DNA from: Pyrrhosoma nymphula
Lineage: Eukaryota; Arthropoda; Insecta; Odonata; Coenagrionidae
Assembly (NCBI GenBank): GCA_963573305.1
Contig: OY754333.1
Coordinates: 19,899,013 to 19,963,012 of the forward strand
Length of the DNA stretch: 64,000 nucleotides
Direction: 5' to 3'
Position 1 is the stretch's first letter. Every line of letters begins with the position of its first letter. This document shows, piece by piece, positions 33,616 through 45,404 of the stretch. The notes under the pieces were generated by a model, which had not been told where the DNA came from, ran no database searches, and saw only the letters and a list, made by a program, of their open reading frames with translations. Both the position numbers and the translations under genes were made by a program.

Positions 33616-34238
33616 CTGCAGATAGAGAGACGTCATACTGTGCCATGTTACAGTGCCCTTCAAACAAGGGAAACACTGCCTTCGGAAAAAAGAGGTAAAT
33701 AATAGCGATTTCTGAGTTGACATCTTTATGAAATTTCGTTAAAATTTTGAAATATACAAGAAGAGAATTTGAACATTTTCATCACGACGGAATATGAAGT
33801 ACTCTACGTTCTTCATACCCCATCGCGAATGTGACAAAATATAAAGCAATGTAATTCAGTGCTTGATACTTTATTACATTAACGTAACGGAATATTAAGC
33901 AGTCCACTTGCGCGTAATACCTCGTTACGTTTACGACGATTCTCAGACCTATACCTATGTACATTGTGTGTTTCGGTAATTTATTGGAACCAGTCACTAA
34001 TTGCCTACCTATAATTCATCGGTTAAATTCACTTTAATTTCTCCCTCCAATTCTCTAAGTGAAGTTTTTGACCCTTAAGCCACTTCGGTGGCCCTGCCGC
34101 GAATGAATCCTTTTCTGAAGCTAACGCAGAACCCTACACACTTCACCTGGGTGCGCACAAATAGATGGATAGATGGGCGATTACGCGAAAGAGCCCTCTA
34201 TCCAACTTCATGCGCACGGAGAGGAGTCGAATCCCTAC
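33616..34238. other. no gene seen; intron if the flanking exon-like segments are real
   Basis: AT-rich between two exon-like segments. No motif. Confidence 0.35.
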
Positions 34239-34330
34239 CTGGTATATTTTCAGCAAGGTCCACCGGTGGCAGCACTGCGTAGCTCTCCAGCGACGATCCC
34301 TCGATGCACACGCATATCAAACACTTTGCA
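34239..34330 (-). other. exon-like segment, candidate minus-strand unit
   Basis: Minus strand: the frame reads CIEGSSLESYAVLPPVDLAE, then NIPG, up to a good donor CCAG/GTAGGG (exon end 34239). A second frame is also open and would join in phase 0 to the GSVGDL frame at 33615. The acceptor side is not clear: a stop lies a few codons upstream and no strong polypyrimidine tract is seen. The same DNA has a B-box-like word (GGGATTCGACTCC) just past the donor, so a SINE relic is the alternative. Confidence 0.25.
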
Positions 34331-35446
34331 CCAATTCACAATCACTAGAATGGCCATGCACTTCAAGCAATCACTTACACACTTTCTTCATTGCTCTTTA
34401 CACACCAATGTTGGGGCGAAGTATCGCCTGTCTTCTAGGTGTCTCCTTCAGCAGTAATGGTGGCGATAAGTGTTTAGTCCACGTAATGTTTTTAAGGTTG
34501 TGTGATTAGGAATGTTGGTGGTTATTCTTATAGCAATAGGGTGGCAACTCGGCAATGAAAAGGGCACAAAGAGAATTAAATTCGCAAAATAAGTATCCGT
34601 TAACGGATGAAAACTAACACAACGAAGTATTTTAGGCATGGCAACAAAAGTTTGAAAATAGGCTGATCTGATGAATCGCGTCGAATGGAGAGGTTTAAAG
34701 AAGAGGGCAAGATACCGTGTCACGAATAAAAGATAATGAATATTAGGAGCAGAATATTTTAGTGGAGGAAATTTAGGGGAAAATGTCAAATGAAGATATT
34801 AGGAAGATGGCTCGTGGGCATAATAATATGTATCAATTAAGAACTTCCTAATAGAATTTCATTAAATAGGTACCTCAAATAGCAAATTATGAACCTGTAC
34901 ACCATGGAAAGAGATTTCGAGAAGCATCCGAGAAGAAACATCCAGAGGACTGGTAAGGAAACGTTGCGAGGGAATGTTGAGTTAAAACTACCTCCAAAGA
35001 AGAAAAACGATGTGACTTAATGTGCAGTTAGTGATTAGCCTTCACGTAGAGCCAGTCCTGTAGAAGGATCAAGTACTGGGTGACCCACGAGATAAGTAGA
35101 GAAGAGTTCAGAATTGAAATCACAGGAAAAAATAATCGAGAATCTAAGGAAGCTAATAACAATCTGCATTCGTTATGAGATGGATTTGTTTAGTGGAGTG
35201 CAGCCAGTTTACCTCTGAAAGAGAGAATTTAAATCATTCAAGTATATTTTACTATAATAAGCAAGTTACAAGTTGAAATACGGTTGTGCTTAATAAAGAG
35301 ACTTTGTGCGAATTTCGCACGTTGAAGTTACCATACATAGAAGCATTATGTTCCACGCGTAAATGCTGCGACTATCTATTAACTATGCAAAAGGCACACA
35401 TTTATTTTGACATCACCGCACTATATTTTACATGTGATGCACTCAC
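34331..35446. other. no gene supported
   Basis: Open stretches at 34448-34789 (minus) are low in complexity and carry no motif. AT-rich. Confidence 0.4.
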
Positions 35447-35608
35447 CTCTTCAACGGCGGATGGCAGCTGCTGTTCCTCGCTCTTGACTTCCGATCACAG
35501 ACTATATTGCGAATTTCACACACCTCAATTTTAAACCTCTATCACGTCCTCCTCATAGTGAGCCCGAAACAGAAAGAAATTATATCGACGACCAATCACC
35601 TTATATAC
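35447..35608 (-). promoter_or_regulatory. possible TATA promoter and untranslated first exon
   Basis: Minus strand: TATATAAGG (35607-35599), closely followed by ATTGG, lies about 150 bases ahead of a consensus donor GAAGAG/GTGAGT (exon end 35447). No ATG opens a frame across the donor, so the segment would be 5' untranslated. It is oriented towards the exon-like segments at 34239 and 33529. Each signal alone is common by chance. Confidence 0.25.
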
Positions 35609-37494
35609 GATGAAACAGCGAGAAAGAGGAGGGGGAGGGGGTCGTAGTAGGGGGTTGGCATTTTCAGGCAAGGTTTGCTTTGCACGTATACAGAGGGCGT
35701 AAGGTGAGGAGGTCAAAATGGTTGTTTATCCGAAAAGAAGAGAGATAGGAGGGGAACAGTGCACTTTTTAGACCTTGAATTAGTGAGGGTGATGGAGGGA
35801 GAGATAAGAGGAGATACGGGGAGTGAATGGTTCCCAGAGGTTGAGACCCACATTGAGGATCGAATGGGGTACTTTAAGGCCCACCGCTCAGTCGTCTCGA
35901 CGAAACTCTCCGCCCGTCTTAACTCATCCAATTTTCATGAGGCCGTGGTTGACTGCGGAAATACAACCTTTCAGGAACTGTTTCGGCGTGGCGAAGCCCA
36001 ACTCTCGCGCGGTTAAAATCGTCAAGGTGACGCAACTACGTCAATGAGAAAGAAAGTGTGAATGCGAAGAAAGTTGTTGGATGCGTATTCGTGTAAGTGA
36101 ACGTATATGATAAGTCTACGGTCCTGCAGATTTCTATTAAATAATTAGTTAGCTAAAGTAGCCAACGTGAGTCCAACAATAATATCCATTAGGATCTGAA
36201 TAAAAATATTTCACTTGTGAATGAATGTCTCTTTCGAAACTTTTTTAACATCGGACAATATTTCATTATCGCATTATTTTTCAATGTACAATGAACATTT
36301 TTTCATTGTTATGCATCCGATCCCACCTTTTTTGCGATCTCTTAGAAAATCACGTTTCCAACTCATCTTTCCGATTATTCCGTTTTCGTATCTAAATCAC
36401 TATGTTTTGTATTTATAATGGAAATTTAAAAAGAATTCTTGAAATTGTCATCATCGCAAGACGGACACTCAAAGAGTAATCTTAAAAACGTGCGCCAACG
36501 TGGGCTTGAAATAGGTCAACGTCAAACTATAAGTTTTACGTTGACTTTTAAACACTTTTACAACGTAAAAGTTTATGTTTTACGTTGACTTAACTGTTTG
36601 TAAGTAAATATTTTCCGCTTGGTTGTTAACATTTCACGTAAGAAATTTCAATTATTGCACCATATTTTTTATTTTAAATTGCATGATTTTTTTATTTTTG
36701 CGAATTTAACCAACATTACTTTACCCTCTGTTAGAAAATCATGGATATAATTCTCTGTTTTTTCGTTCACGCCGCATGGTTGCAATAAATAAATTTGTTT
36801 TTTTTTCTGCGAGGAAATTTTCTAAACGCTAGCTTGAAACCTGGCTAAATTTATCAACAATTTGTTTCTAAAAACATGATAATCATCACCTAGCGCGGAG
36901 AATAATTATACATTTATCCATATATTTTAAATTATAGAAAAAAATTGGAAGATAAATATAAATATAAAATATTAATAAAATTCTGGTTTTGTATGTTGGT
37001 TTCAAACTAACAAAAATTAAAAATAATAATAAAGTGATTCAATTTAATGAAATAGATTTCTCGATCGCAGCTCCACCAGCAATGTTGCGGCGGTAAGCAC
37101 ATTTTAAGTAATGAAAAAACATCGAGGGTATTAATTTACACTTACAATTATTAAGGAATCCGACCACATAAGCCATTTTTTATGTTAATAGAGTGATCCA
37201 GAAATTCAGATACAACTGATAGTTTAAAATAGTTGTTTAATTTAAAACAAAAAAAAAACTATTATATTTTACAAATATTGGAAACGCTGTATCGATTAAT
37301 GAGTGAATTCGTCAAGATGAATAATGGCTCTTCCATGGAATCCACTTTCTACTTCAATAGATTGCACGTGAAGACCTTGAAAGAAATCTGAAAACGGAGG
37401 GGCATTAGCATTTGTGAAATTCTTTCTAGGATATACCCTACCTGGCCATTCTGCTAGAAAACTTAAGAGGTTATTGATGTGTAAACCCATGAAA
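35609..37494. other. no gene supported
   Basis: 35690-36040 is CpG-richer and open on both strands without motif. 36530-36595 repeats TTTTACGTTGACTT with an inverted GTCAACGT nearby. The rest is strongly AT-rich. Confidence 0.45.
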
Positions 37495-37799
37495 CTTAAC
37501 AAAAACTGATGAAAAGCCAACGGCTCTATCTACTTTCACAGAAAATGCATCACTGCCGCGTGTATTTCAGGGTAAATATTTACTAACGTACACCTAGGGA
37601 CCTTCAGTCACTCAGTTACGCTTTTCATAGACATGCAAAATAACCGGGATATGAGATTATTGTGATCAACTGTATTGATTTATGTATAAGGTATTTGCAT
37701 AACACTGACTAATTCAATAGTATTAACTTCTGTGGATGGTATTTGCACTCATCCGAACAAATAAAACTTTGATCACTTTGCACTTGAAAAATGGATCTC
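37495..37799 (+). repeat. weak upstream part of diverged direct repeat, copy 2
   Basis: 37495-37680 resembles 30630-30790 (see there). Remaining bases show nothing. Confidence 0.3.
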
Positions 37800-37980
37800 T
37801 TCAGGGATATCTACGTCTACATCTACAAAATACCCTGCAAGCTACCTCAGGAGTGTGTGGCACGGGGTGAGTAATCACCAACATGCATTACACTATACCC
37901 TAGAGTTAGTGTAACTACGACTAATTATGCATTAGCATAAATCGCTAATGCTTGTCACGAGGCGAAGATTCACAAGCATG
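37800..37980 (+). repeat. dispersed repeat, copy 2 (CTACAAAATACCCTGCAAG family)
   Basis: Same order of words as 28470-28620: CTACAAAATACCCTGCAAGC, GTGTGTGGCACGGGGTGAGT, GCATAAATCGCTA, GCTTGTCAC. Slightly longer, with about 20 extra bases in the middle. Confidence 0.6.
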
Positions 37981-38384
37981 CACCACTAGACTACAGATGT
38001 CATCACAATGGAGAGGGACCGTCAATATACATGCATTCTACAACTACACAGTTGGACAGAGACTCAAGACCCATGTAGAAAACATGCTAGGCGTGCTGTT
38101 AGTATGCACTAGGTAACAGATAAGGATTCAAGTATTAGGAGTACTAATACTACTAAGAGCTACACTACCTAACGACAAACCTGATTAAAAGTCTCATTGG
38201 CAGCTGTTATGGTCCCTTATCGTTCGTGGGAAAAATTACATTTTAAATCTGTCCGTTCTGCAGTATAGTTCCCTAATTTTACCCTCATGATCTGATCTAC
38301 CGTAGTATTTCGGGTTTCTTAAAATGTAATCAACGTCGTAACTGTATACGCTAGATATGATTGCTGTCTAATTGTCCCTAATTT
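37981..38384. other. no gene seen
   Basis: No motif; some AGTATTAGGAGTACTAAT words near 38130. Confidence 0.45.
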
Positions 38385-38989
38385 GGAACCATGGACATTA
38401 ACCATTTCCAACGACGGAAAAACTCTCAAAGGAAATAGATGCCTTCTGTAACAAAAATAAAAATATTCATACCGCCGGCATACGAGTTACTCGGAGGCAA
38501 GGTATGCACTTCAAGGTGAGCAACAACATCCGTCCTTTTCACTCGCTGTCAGTCATCATAGGTCGAAAAATGGCTCCACTAAAAATATGATCATTTGAGC
38601 CATGACTCACGCCACCGTCATAGGTTCATGTGCCCTCGAAAAATAGCCGATGGTTGAATGTTCCATTCCAATCACTTCGCATTCCCTTTTCCTGCTGGGC
38701 TCCGAAGAACTGCTCAGCGAAGGTGTGGATCACCTCATACGCCCTTCGCCTCCTGCATGCGAACCCTCTCCCCTCCCCTCTTATCGCCTCCTCCTATCCC
38801 CCATGCCCATCGCCCACCCTCCAGGGCAACGGTCGCCTTCCTTAAACCCCCAACACCTACATTGCGTGTCGTCATCGGCGAAAATATTAAAGATTATTAT
38901 TGAGGTAATTTTCGGTAAAGTTAAGTTGTGAATGAGATGTAATGAGAAATAGATGGCGCTTATCTCTAAATAAATGAAGCAAATTTATG
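38385..38989 (+). repeat. diverged direct repeat, copy 2
   Basis: Partner of 31030-31625. The C-rich stretch 38740-38830 (CCCTCTCCCCTCCCCTC) corresponds to the GC-rich middle of copy 1. Open frames on the plus strand are not conserved in copy 1, so no gene is called. Confidence 0.65.
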
Positions 38990-39095
38990 GCTGTTGGTAA
39001 CAAATCTCTTCCTGTTAGTCCTCACTGGTGCCATCATCCTCATCATTGACTTGGAGGGAGACTGCCTTCGCTGGGAGGAAGGCTGACAGCCCAAA
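38990..39095 (+). other. membrane-anchor-like segment, copy 2
   Basis: Plus frame reads NLFLLVLTGAIILIIDLEGD, then CLRWEEG and a stop. The hydrophobic run followed by GDCLR mirrors 28150-28215. Lies directly after direct repeat copy 2, whereas copy 1 of the repeat (31030) has no such segment after it. Family unknown. Confidence 0.3.
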
Positions 39096-41999
39096 GACCT
39101 ATCACTTCATTTCTTATGGGTGGATTACTAGCAGCATGGGTTTTTGAAAGGCTTGCAAGTGCATTGAATTTTACTTGACTAGGGTAACGATTTCTTGATT
39201 TTTTTAAATCTAGGTGCCCCAGTTAAAAGAACGAAGATTTAAATCGTATCCGATAACACTATATTGTGCCCTTTGTGTCTTCTGACATGAATGTCGAGAT
39301 TTGAGTTTCAAGTTGGAGTGTACTTTCCTTGTTGCATTCGGCCGGTTTTTAAAGTGATAAAATTTGCTTCTTCAAACACATTCAGTTGTTTATTTCATGG
39401 GGCTTCCGTCAATTTCTAATTAATTATCATTGGATGTATTGGCGGTACTTTTTTAAAGTCATTTGATTATTGCAAACACTCCATCCAACCTGCTCAATCT
39501 CTTGTTTTCATGCCCTGGGGAAAAAATTCACTATTATCTGAATCCTCAGTAAAGTAGCTCCCATTTTCTATTACCATACCTGTGTTTTAAAATGTTAAAA
39601 ATCAAGAATCTGAATAGTCAAAGAAAACATAGAACGCAGGATATAAGTGACTACAACTGAATACCATTCTCGGTGGTCGGCTTGGCAAGCCTATGGTCGC
39701 GGGATATAATCCCGTCTCGCGCACGCATTTTGTGTTGTGGAACGTAAATTGAAATATGCCAAGTAGAGTGAGTATTGAAAAATGATCCTAATCACTAGTG
39801 TGACATACTTGGGGGGAAATATTTTGCCAACAAACAGAGAACCGCTAAATCTCTCCGTAGAAAATTGGGCCTGATGGCATATTATTTCCAGGTGTCGGCA
39901 ACGACGAGGGAAATTCGAACACAGTAAGGTGATGACTCATCGTCGAAATCATTGACGGATTACTGGCCGCTTGCTTGCTTTTGAGTGTTATTCGCACTGC
40001 CCTCCAAACGGAGGCATATTAGATAACCTTGCATGCATTTGAAACGTTTCATTGAACTCTCTCGTTCTCGCAAATGTTTCCTCTGCATTCTTTCCATTCC
40101 CTTCCTTACTCCTCTAAGCCTCGCTCTTCCTCTCGCCCTCTGTCAAGGTCCTGGTATTCACACGTTGACCATTACTCTCACTTTATCCTGCGAACCTTGA
40201 CAAGACACCACAATTAAAGAGGGTTTCCTTTTTTGATCGTGGAAACAACGTAGGTTCAATGCATTTTTCAAGGATGGAGGTAGAATTTCAATGATTACGC
40301 AAGCCGTAAATGCGTAAATACTAATGAGTTAATAACTACGCAAAAATAGCCAAAAAAAGAAAGAAAGAATAATATTTTATCTTTCTTATGGCCGATTGCT
40401 TTTTTTGAATTGTTGACTTATTATGCTTCTATGTAGAGAACTTAACCGGTTTAAATAATTTTACTTGGGGTATCATGCATTCCAGCAGCCACAAAAAAGT
40501 TTTGTTTAAGATATTTACTGGAAATTAAAGCTAATTTTTTTTACAAATTTATTAATTTTAACTAGAAGCAAAGAGAGCACATTATTTATATTCACAATTT
40601 CTCAACCAATAACTCGCAAATGTTTTGTATTAGATTCAGGTCCGGTGAGTTCAACGCTTCTTAAATTTTGTCATCGATAATAGCTACGATATTCCAATAT
40701 GATTGGTTTATATCCAGGTACGAATGAGTAAAATCTAACGCCACCTTTTTATTAGGTAGTTTTGTTTATTGTTTTTCTTGCCGGTCTGAAATTTCTCAAA
40801 CTGGCTTCATAGAGGCGGTTTTTCATTGTGCGGGTGCTGTAATTTATGTTTTATGTCCTTTTCATCGCAGCCGCCCCGCCAACAGTAAGAGAATTGTCAT
40901 TAGGGTGTTAACGAGTGCTGCTGTCATAATCTCGAGACGTGCATCATAGTTTCTAATTCTTTGTCGTGTTGCCATCGTCTCATCTCCTTCCCTGAAGCAT
41001 TAAAGTCAGCAATGTACTGCGCTTCAGTTCAAATTCATTGCCCTAGAGTGAGTGACAGTTGAGCATGTGTTAAATATTCCATCGATGTATTCCTTCCCTC
41101 CTGGAATTCATGAAATATTAAGAATATCAATGGAAGTCCTCACAGAGAAATAATTAAAGTTCCTGCAAAAGCAAATGCATTCAAAATCGCACTCCATCAA
41201 ACCTACCGGTGAACTGCCATGAGTGTCTTTGCGAGAAGCTGCCTTTTGCATTTTTCTGCTGAGTTCTGCATAAGGAAAACTATTCATTTATTCCTGGTTT
41301 CGGTTGATAGTTACGGGAGAGTTAAAAAGAACGTTTCAAATGCATACAAAGGTTATCTGATGTGCCTCCGTTCTCGTGGACGGCACGAAACGCACTCGGA
41401 GCAGACTTGCAAACGGGAAGTCATCACCGATCCGGACGATTAGTCCATCACCTTAGCGCGTTTGAATTTCCATCGTCGTGACCGAGACTTAAAATTATTA
41501 TGTCATCAGAAAGGAAAGAGATTTTCCCTGAGAGCGATTGTAGCGGCGCTCAGTTTGTTGGGAAAGTTTATTCCCCCATAATACCTAGAGGTCGAATTTG
41601 TAGGTCACCTTAAAGTTTCCAAGTCATCTTTGTAAACGAACAACCGTGTAAGCACTGCGTACTGACTCTCTGCGTAGTATGTAGATGCATATACTTTAAT
41701 TAGGTATATTATTTTGCAATTTGGGGTATTGGAATAAAAAGGTAATACAAAGCAGAAAACCGTAATTGTGAATTTATCGGAGCACTTGCCATGGCCCATC
41801 ACAATAAGTCTCAGGTAGTCGAAAAAGGTGAAACAAAGACAACGGAAGTGTTATGTGTTAATATTCCCTGGGTAATTTATTTTTAATGCTCAGACATGAA
41901 AGGAGGAATCAGTTAACCATCATCAACAGTTGTTCTGCCAACTAGTAGATTCCATCCACCGTCGCTGTCTCCATTCGCTTCTGCCCCCCGCCTAGGCGC
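39096..41999. other. no gene supported
   Basis: A tRNA-like fragment lies at about 39655-39725 (TCGGTGGTCGGCTTGGCAAG, then GGGATATAATCCCGT as a degraded B box). Other open frames (41219-41443) lack motifs. Confidence 0.45.
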
Positions 42000-42715
42000 G
42001 CCTGTTTTTTTGTCTCCTTGTATCCTCCTCACTCCAACTCATCCATCAGTCTCAGCCTTCTCATTCATTTCCACTCCGTCCATCCTTTAAGAACTGCAAT
42101 TAGTATCCCCTTCCCTCTTAATCCCTACCCGATCCATTGTTTGTGTCTCTTCCGAATAGTTTTTATGAGTTTTCTATCCTCTCCAACCCATTTCAGCTAC
42201 CCTTCATTCCTTATTCTGTCTGTCCATCGTATCTTCTCTAATCTCTTTCACGTCCACATTTCAAGGGCCACAACCTTATGTTTCTCTCTTTTCACAAGGC
42301 CTATGTTTCACAGCCGTACATCATGACACTCCATACATAGCACTTGACTAGTCTATTCCTCAACTCCAGTCCCAAGTTGCTGCATAATATACTTTTCTTC
42401 TACTGAAGGGCTTTTTTGCCATGGGTATTCTTGTTCTAATCTCTTATTCAATTTCCTAGTTCTCAGTTAGCATGCTCCCTATAGAAGTGCACTTTAAACT
42501 TGTTCAATTCGTTCTCCGTTATCCTTACGTTCATATCTTCTATGTCATTTATTTTCCCGAATTTTGTTTTCCCAACATTTATTTTCATCCCAAACTCCTT
42601 CATTTCTTCTAGTTTTGTCATTATTATCTGAAGTGCTAAAGCATCATCGGCTAGAACCACATTATCATCAGCAAATCTGATGCAGTTTACCTTTCTCCCC
42701 CCAATATTCATCCCT
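42000..42715 (-). pseudogene. RTE-like LINE, RT catalytic motif to C-terminus
   Basis: Minus strand: IGGRKVNCIRFADDNVVLAD (catalytic FADD motif, 42711-42640), EEMKEFGMKINVGKTKFGKI, then after frameshifts LRNRLVKCYVWSVMMYGCET, KHKVVALEMW, RWTDRIRNEG and RKRHKQWIG. This is the order of the RTE-like palm, thumb and C-terminal tail. It overlaps the protein region found at 5795-6180 and 63585-63950, but extends further upstream into the polymerase. Stops at several places; N-terminal polymerase and endonuclease are missing. Confidence 0.85.
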
Positions 42716-43248
42716 TCTTTTTTCTAAGACGTTGCTCAGTATATCTTCGATATTGATTTTGAATAACGTTGGAAAGAGGCAGGAGGCTTGCTTTACCCCC
42801 CTGTCAATCAGAATCCAACCTGTCAGTAAAATTTTTCACTCTTACCGTTTTTTTTGTGTCATGTACAATTCTCTTATTAGAATTCTGTCCTTCCAGTCTA
42901 CTTACTTATTCTTGGATATATTTCCTTGGGAATCAATTATAGAACATTTAAACGGGATGAAAGCCGAAAAATCAATTAATTTATTACTTTCACGACTTAG
43001 CTTTAAATTGAAGAAGTATCATACCAGTAATAAGCAAATATGTTTAATTACGAGCTTTTCATTAACCTGGCAAATCCAAAGAGTAATACCAGCATAAAAT
43101 ACCTCAATAAAGCGGGGCAGCGACAATTTTCATTGTGAACAAATAGCGTACTATCTGCAAGCGAGTAAAAACAACAGAATATCGCCAATCGAGTAGAAAA
43201 TATCAGAATAACGCCAGGTGAATACGACTCATGATGGGTGACTCTACC
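42716..43248. other. no gene supported
   Basis: The open frame at 42732-43097 is the shadow and continuation of the LINE relic and lacks motifs. Tails off into AT-rich sequence before the BEL LTR. Confidence 0.5.
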
Positions 43249-43419
43249 TGTTTAATGTGTTACATAAAGTAATTCATATTTACGAAAAGAATGTTAATTT
43301 ACGTAACAGCGATGTTTATTAGGTTTTTATTGATTTTGAGTGTTATTCTTAATGGAAATGGGGAGAAATAAAATGTTGTGTTGGGGCGAATGAAAATAAA
43401 AATGCTCGGAAAACTTACA
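43249..43419 (+). repeat. 5' LTR of BEL/Pao element
   Basis: Begins TGTTTAATGTGTTACATAAA and ends TTACA; its partner is at 46557-46729. Both contain CGATGTTTATT, GATTTTGAGTGTTATT, GGGGAGAAATAA and GCTCGGAAAAC in order. Divergence is roughly 15% by eye, so the insertion is old. Confidence 0.8.
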
Positions 43420-43525
43420 AATAATAGTGAGTGCCCCACATTATAAAGTGTCATTATCGGGTAAGTTGAGCATTATTTTGCGATTTGCTATCTTATAATA
43501 GTGAGAGACAGGGTTGGGATAAATC

Positions 43526-44547
43526 ATGGAACGACGAGCCGTTCGAGCTCTCTTCACTAAGGAAGCAAATCAATTTGAGGAAATGTTCAGCTCGGGGGCA
43601 TGTAGAACGGACATAAGAGCAATGTTTGCGTCGTTAAAGATTAAATACGACAAATTGAGATCACTAGATGAATCGTACCTGAAAGAACTTCTTACTCGAG
43701 AAAATATTAGTGAGGATGATCTAGAGGCAGAAATGCAAAAGGCGGGAGAATACGAGTTACGGTAGTTAATATTTATAGAAATAATTACTGAGGTTAATGA
43801 GCGATAACAGCCAGAAGAACCAGGACGCGAAAATAGCTTAAACTGTGCGCCAAAGACGAATTTTAAATTGCCAAAATTAGAAATAAAAAGACTCGACGGC
43901 AGAGTCAAAAATTGGATTGGATTTGGGGTAAGATCTCGAAAATTCATGAGGAGGAAGACATTCAAGAAGAAGATTAATTCCAATATTTATTACAAGCCCA
44001 GTTCACCTCCTCGGATCCTTATAGAAGAGTTTCCCCCTCCAAATAAAATTATGATAAACCCATCAGCTTAATGAAAGCACGTTATCCTAGACCAGGCCTA
44101 GTAATCGAAGTTTACGTAAGAGAACTCTTATCTTTAGCATTGAGTAAAAGAGAGGATCGACCTCTAGCTCAGCTGTACGACAACTTTGAGGCTAACTTAA
44201 GAGCCTTAGAAACGCTTGGCGTTACGAGAAACAATTATATTTCTCTGTTAATTCTTCTGATTTAATCTGCAATTCCAGAAGATTTGTTTTTGATTTGGGA
44301 GCGACAAATAACGATGAGAGACAGCACTGAAGGAAATGACGAATTGACCGAATTAATAAAATGTCTGCAGGTCGAAGTACAGAGCCAGGAGCGGTTGGTG
44401 TTGAGAAAGAATAGTTTCGAGCCAATGGGAGAGGCTACAAGGGCCGGCAAAAAAGAAAAATCCGTAAGATTCGAACAAAATATGCCTTCAGCCGCCGCTT
44501 TAGTTTCGCTGGAAAGCGCACAAAAGAATACGAACTTTGACTGCTAG
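43526..44547 (+). pseudogene. BEL/Pao gag (DUF1759-like), broken
   Basis: An ATG at 43526 opens RALFTKEANQFEEMFSSG with a helical, charged N-terminus to 43765. After a frameshift come LPKLEIKRLDGRVKNWIGF, then RELLSLALSKREDRPLAQLY and NLRALETLGVTRNNYISL, and after a stop EDLFLIWER. These are the successive conserved blocks of BEL/Pao gag. The frame runs to 44547. Three or more frameshifts or stops disable it. It follows the 5' LTR by about 100 bp, as expected. Confidence 0.88.
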
Positions 44548-45404
44548 AAGAAAAGGGAACTACACTGTCAGATATTTCCTCATCAACAACCGATGTTTCA
44601 GAAAGCGTACAGGTTCTCCTTGGTTCTGACGTTTTGTCTCAAGTGATAACACCAATGTCGATATGGATGGAACGTTGTTTAGTCACCATGAAACCGAAAC
44701 TTGGATGGACGCTTATGGGTTCACCTATGAGGAATCATTCAGCTTCTGCAGCGCTGCTGATAACCATGCTGAATTCCATGGAAATTTAAAAGTTCTGGGA
44801 CTTGGAAACGCTAGGAAATAGAGACCCAGGGACATATAAAATTTAGGAAGACAAAGACCGGGAAGTATTAGATTTTTTTTCAGAAAACAGAAGAGATTCT
44901 TCTGATCGCTATGTTGTTAATGTACCTTGGATAGAGAAAAGTCACCAACTGCTGCAAAAAAATCTTGAATCCGAGGAAGGTCGACTACGTTCAACTACAC
45001 GAAGGTTGCGCCATATATCAAAATTCAAAAATACGACTTGATTTTAAAGGGGATGGAAAAACGCAGGTATTATTGTGAAGGAGAGGAGAAGGAGACAAAG
45101 AAGGTACATTACTTGCCACACATAGCTGTATTGAAGGAACAAGGAACCACAAAGGGCCAACCTGCGTTTGACGCTTCAGATAAGGATCAAAATAATCTGT
45201 CACTTAACGACTGTCTGAAGAAGGGACCAAATCTGCCTTCACGTGGGTGTACACCACAGCAATTTTTCCTACCGCGATGGTGGGAGGGACCATCATGGCT
45301 GCGACAACCACCAAGTGCATGGCCCACGACCAACACGTCACTTTCTGCCGAGGAGGTTGAAGAAGAAAGAAGAAGAACCATTGTAGTTGCAGCAGACACC
45401 CATT
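44548..45404 (+). pseudogene. BEL/Pao protease and N-terminal polymerase region
   Basis: Translation gives VQVLLGSDVLSQVI and KPKLGWTLMGS (end of the aspartic protease domain), WDLETLGNRDPG, VVNVPWIEKSHQLLQ, GRLRSTTRRL, VHYLPHIAVLKEQGTTK, FDASDKDQNN and SLNDCLKKGPNL. This is the run-up to the reverse transcriptase of BEL/Pao. Where the RT fingers and palm should follow, the sequence turns into an unrelated-looking stretch (about 45240-45400), and the next recognisable block is already integrase. RT catalytic motifs and RNase H are therefore deleted. Confidence 0.85.

Noticed and set aside
33640..33700. C-x4-C start resembling a THAP zinc finger on the plus strand
   Set aside because: Only the first two cysteines fit; the conserved downstream C, H, W and P positions are absent before the frame ends.
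34165..34509. 114-codon plus-strand frame
   Set aside because: No motif; the same DNA has a more exon-like reading on the other strand, and three frames are open at once, which is typical of GC-richer non-coding DNA.
42018..42326. 102-codon plus-strand frame
   Set aside because: It is the reverse shadow of the RTE-like coding on the minus strand.
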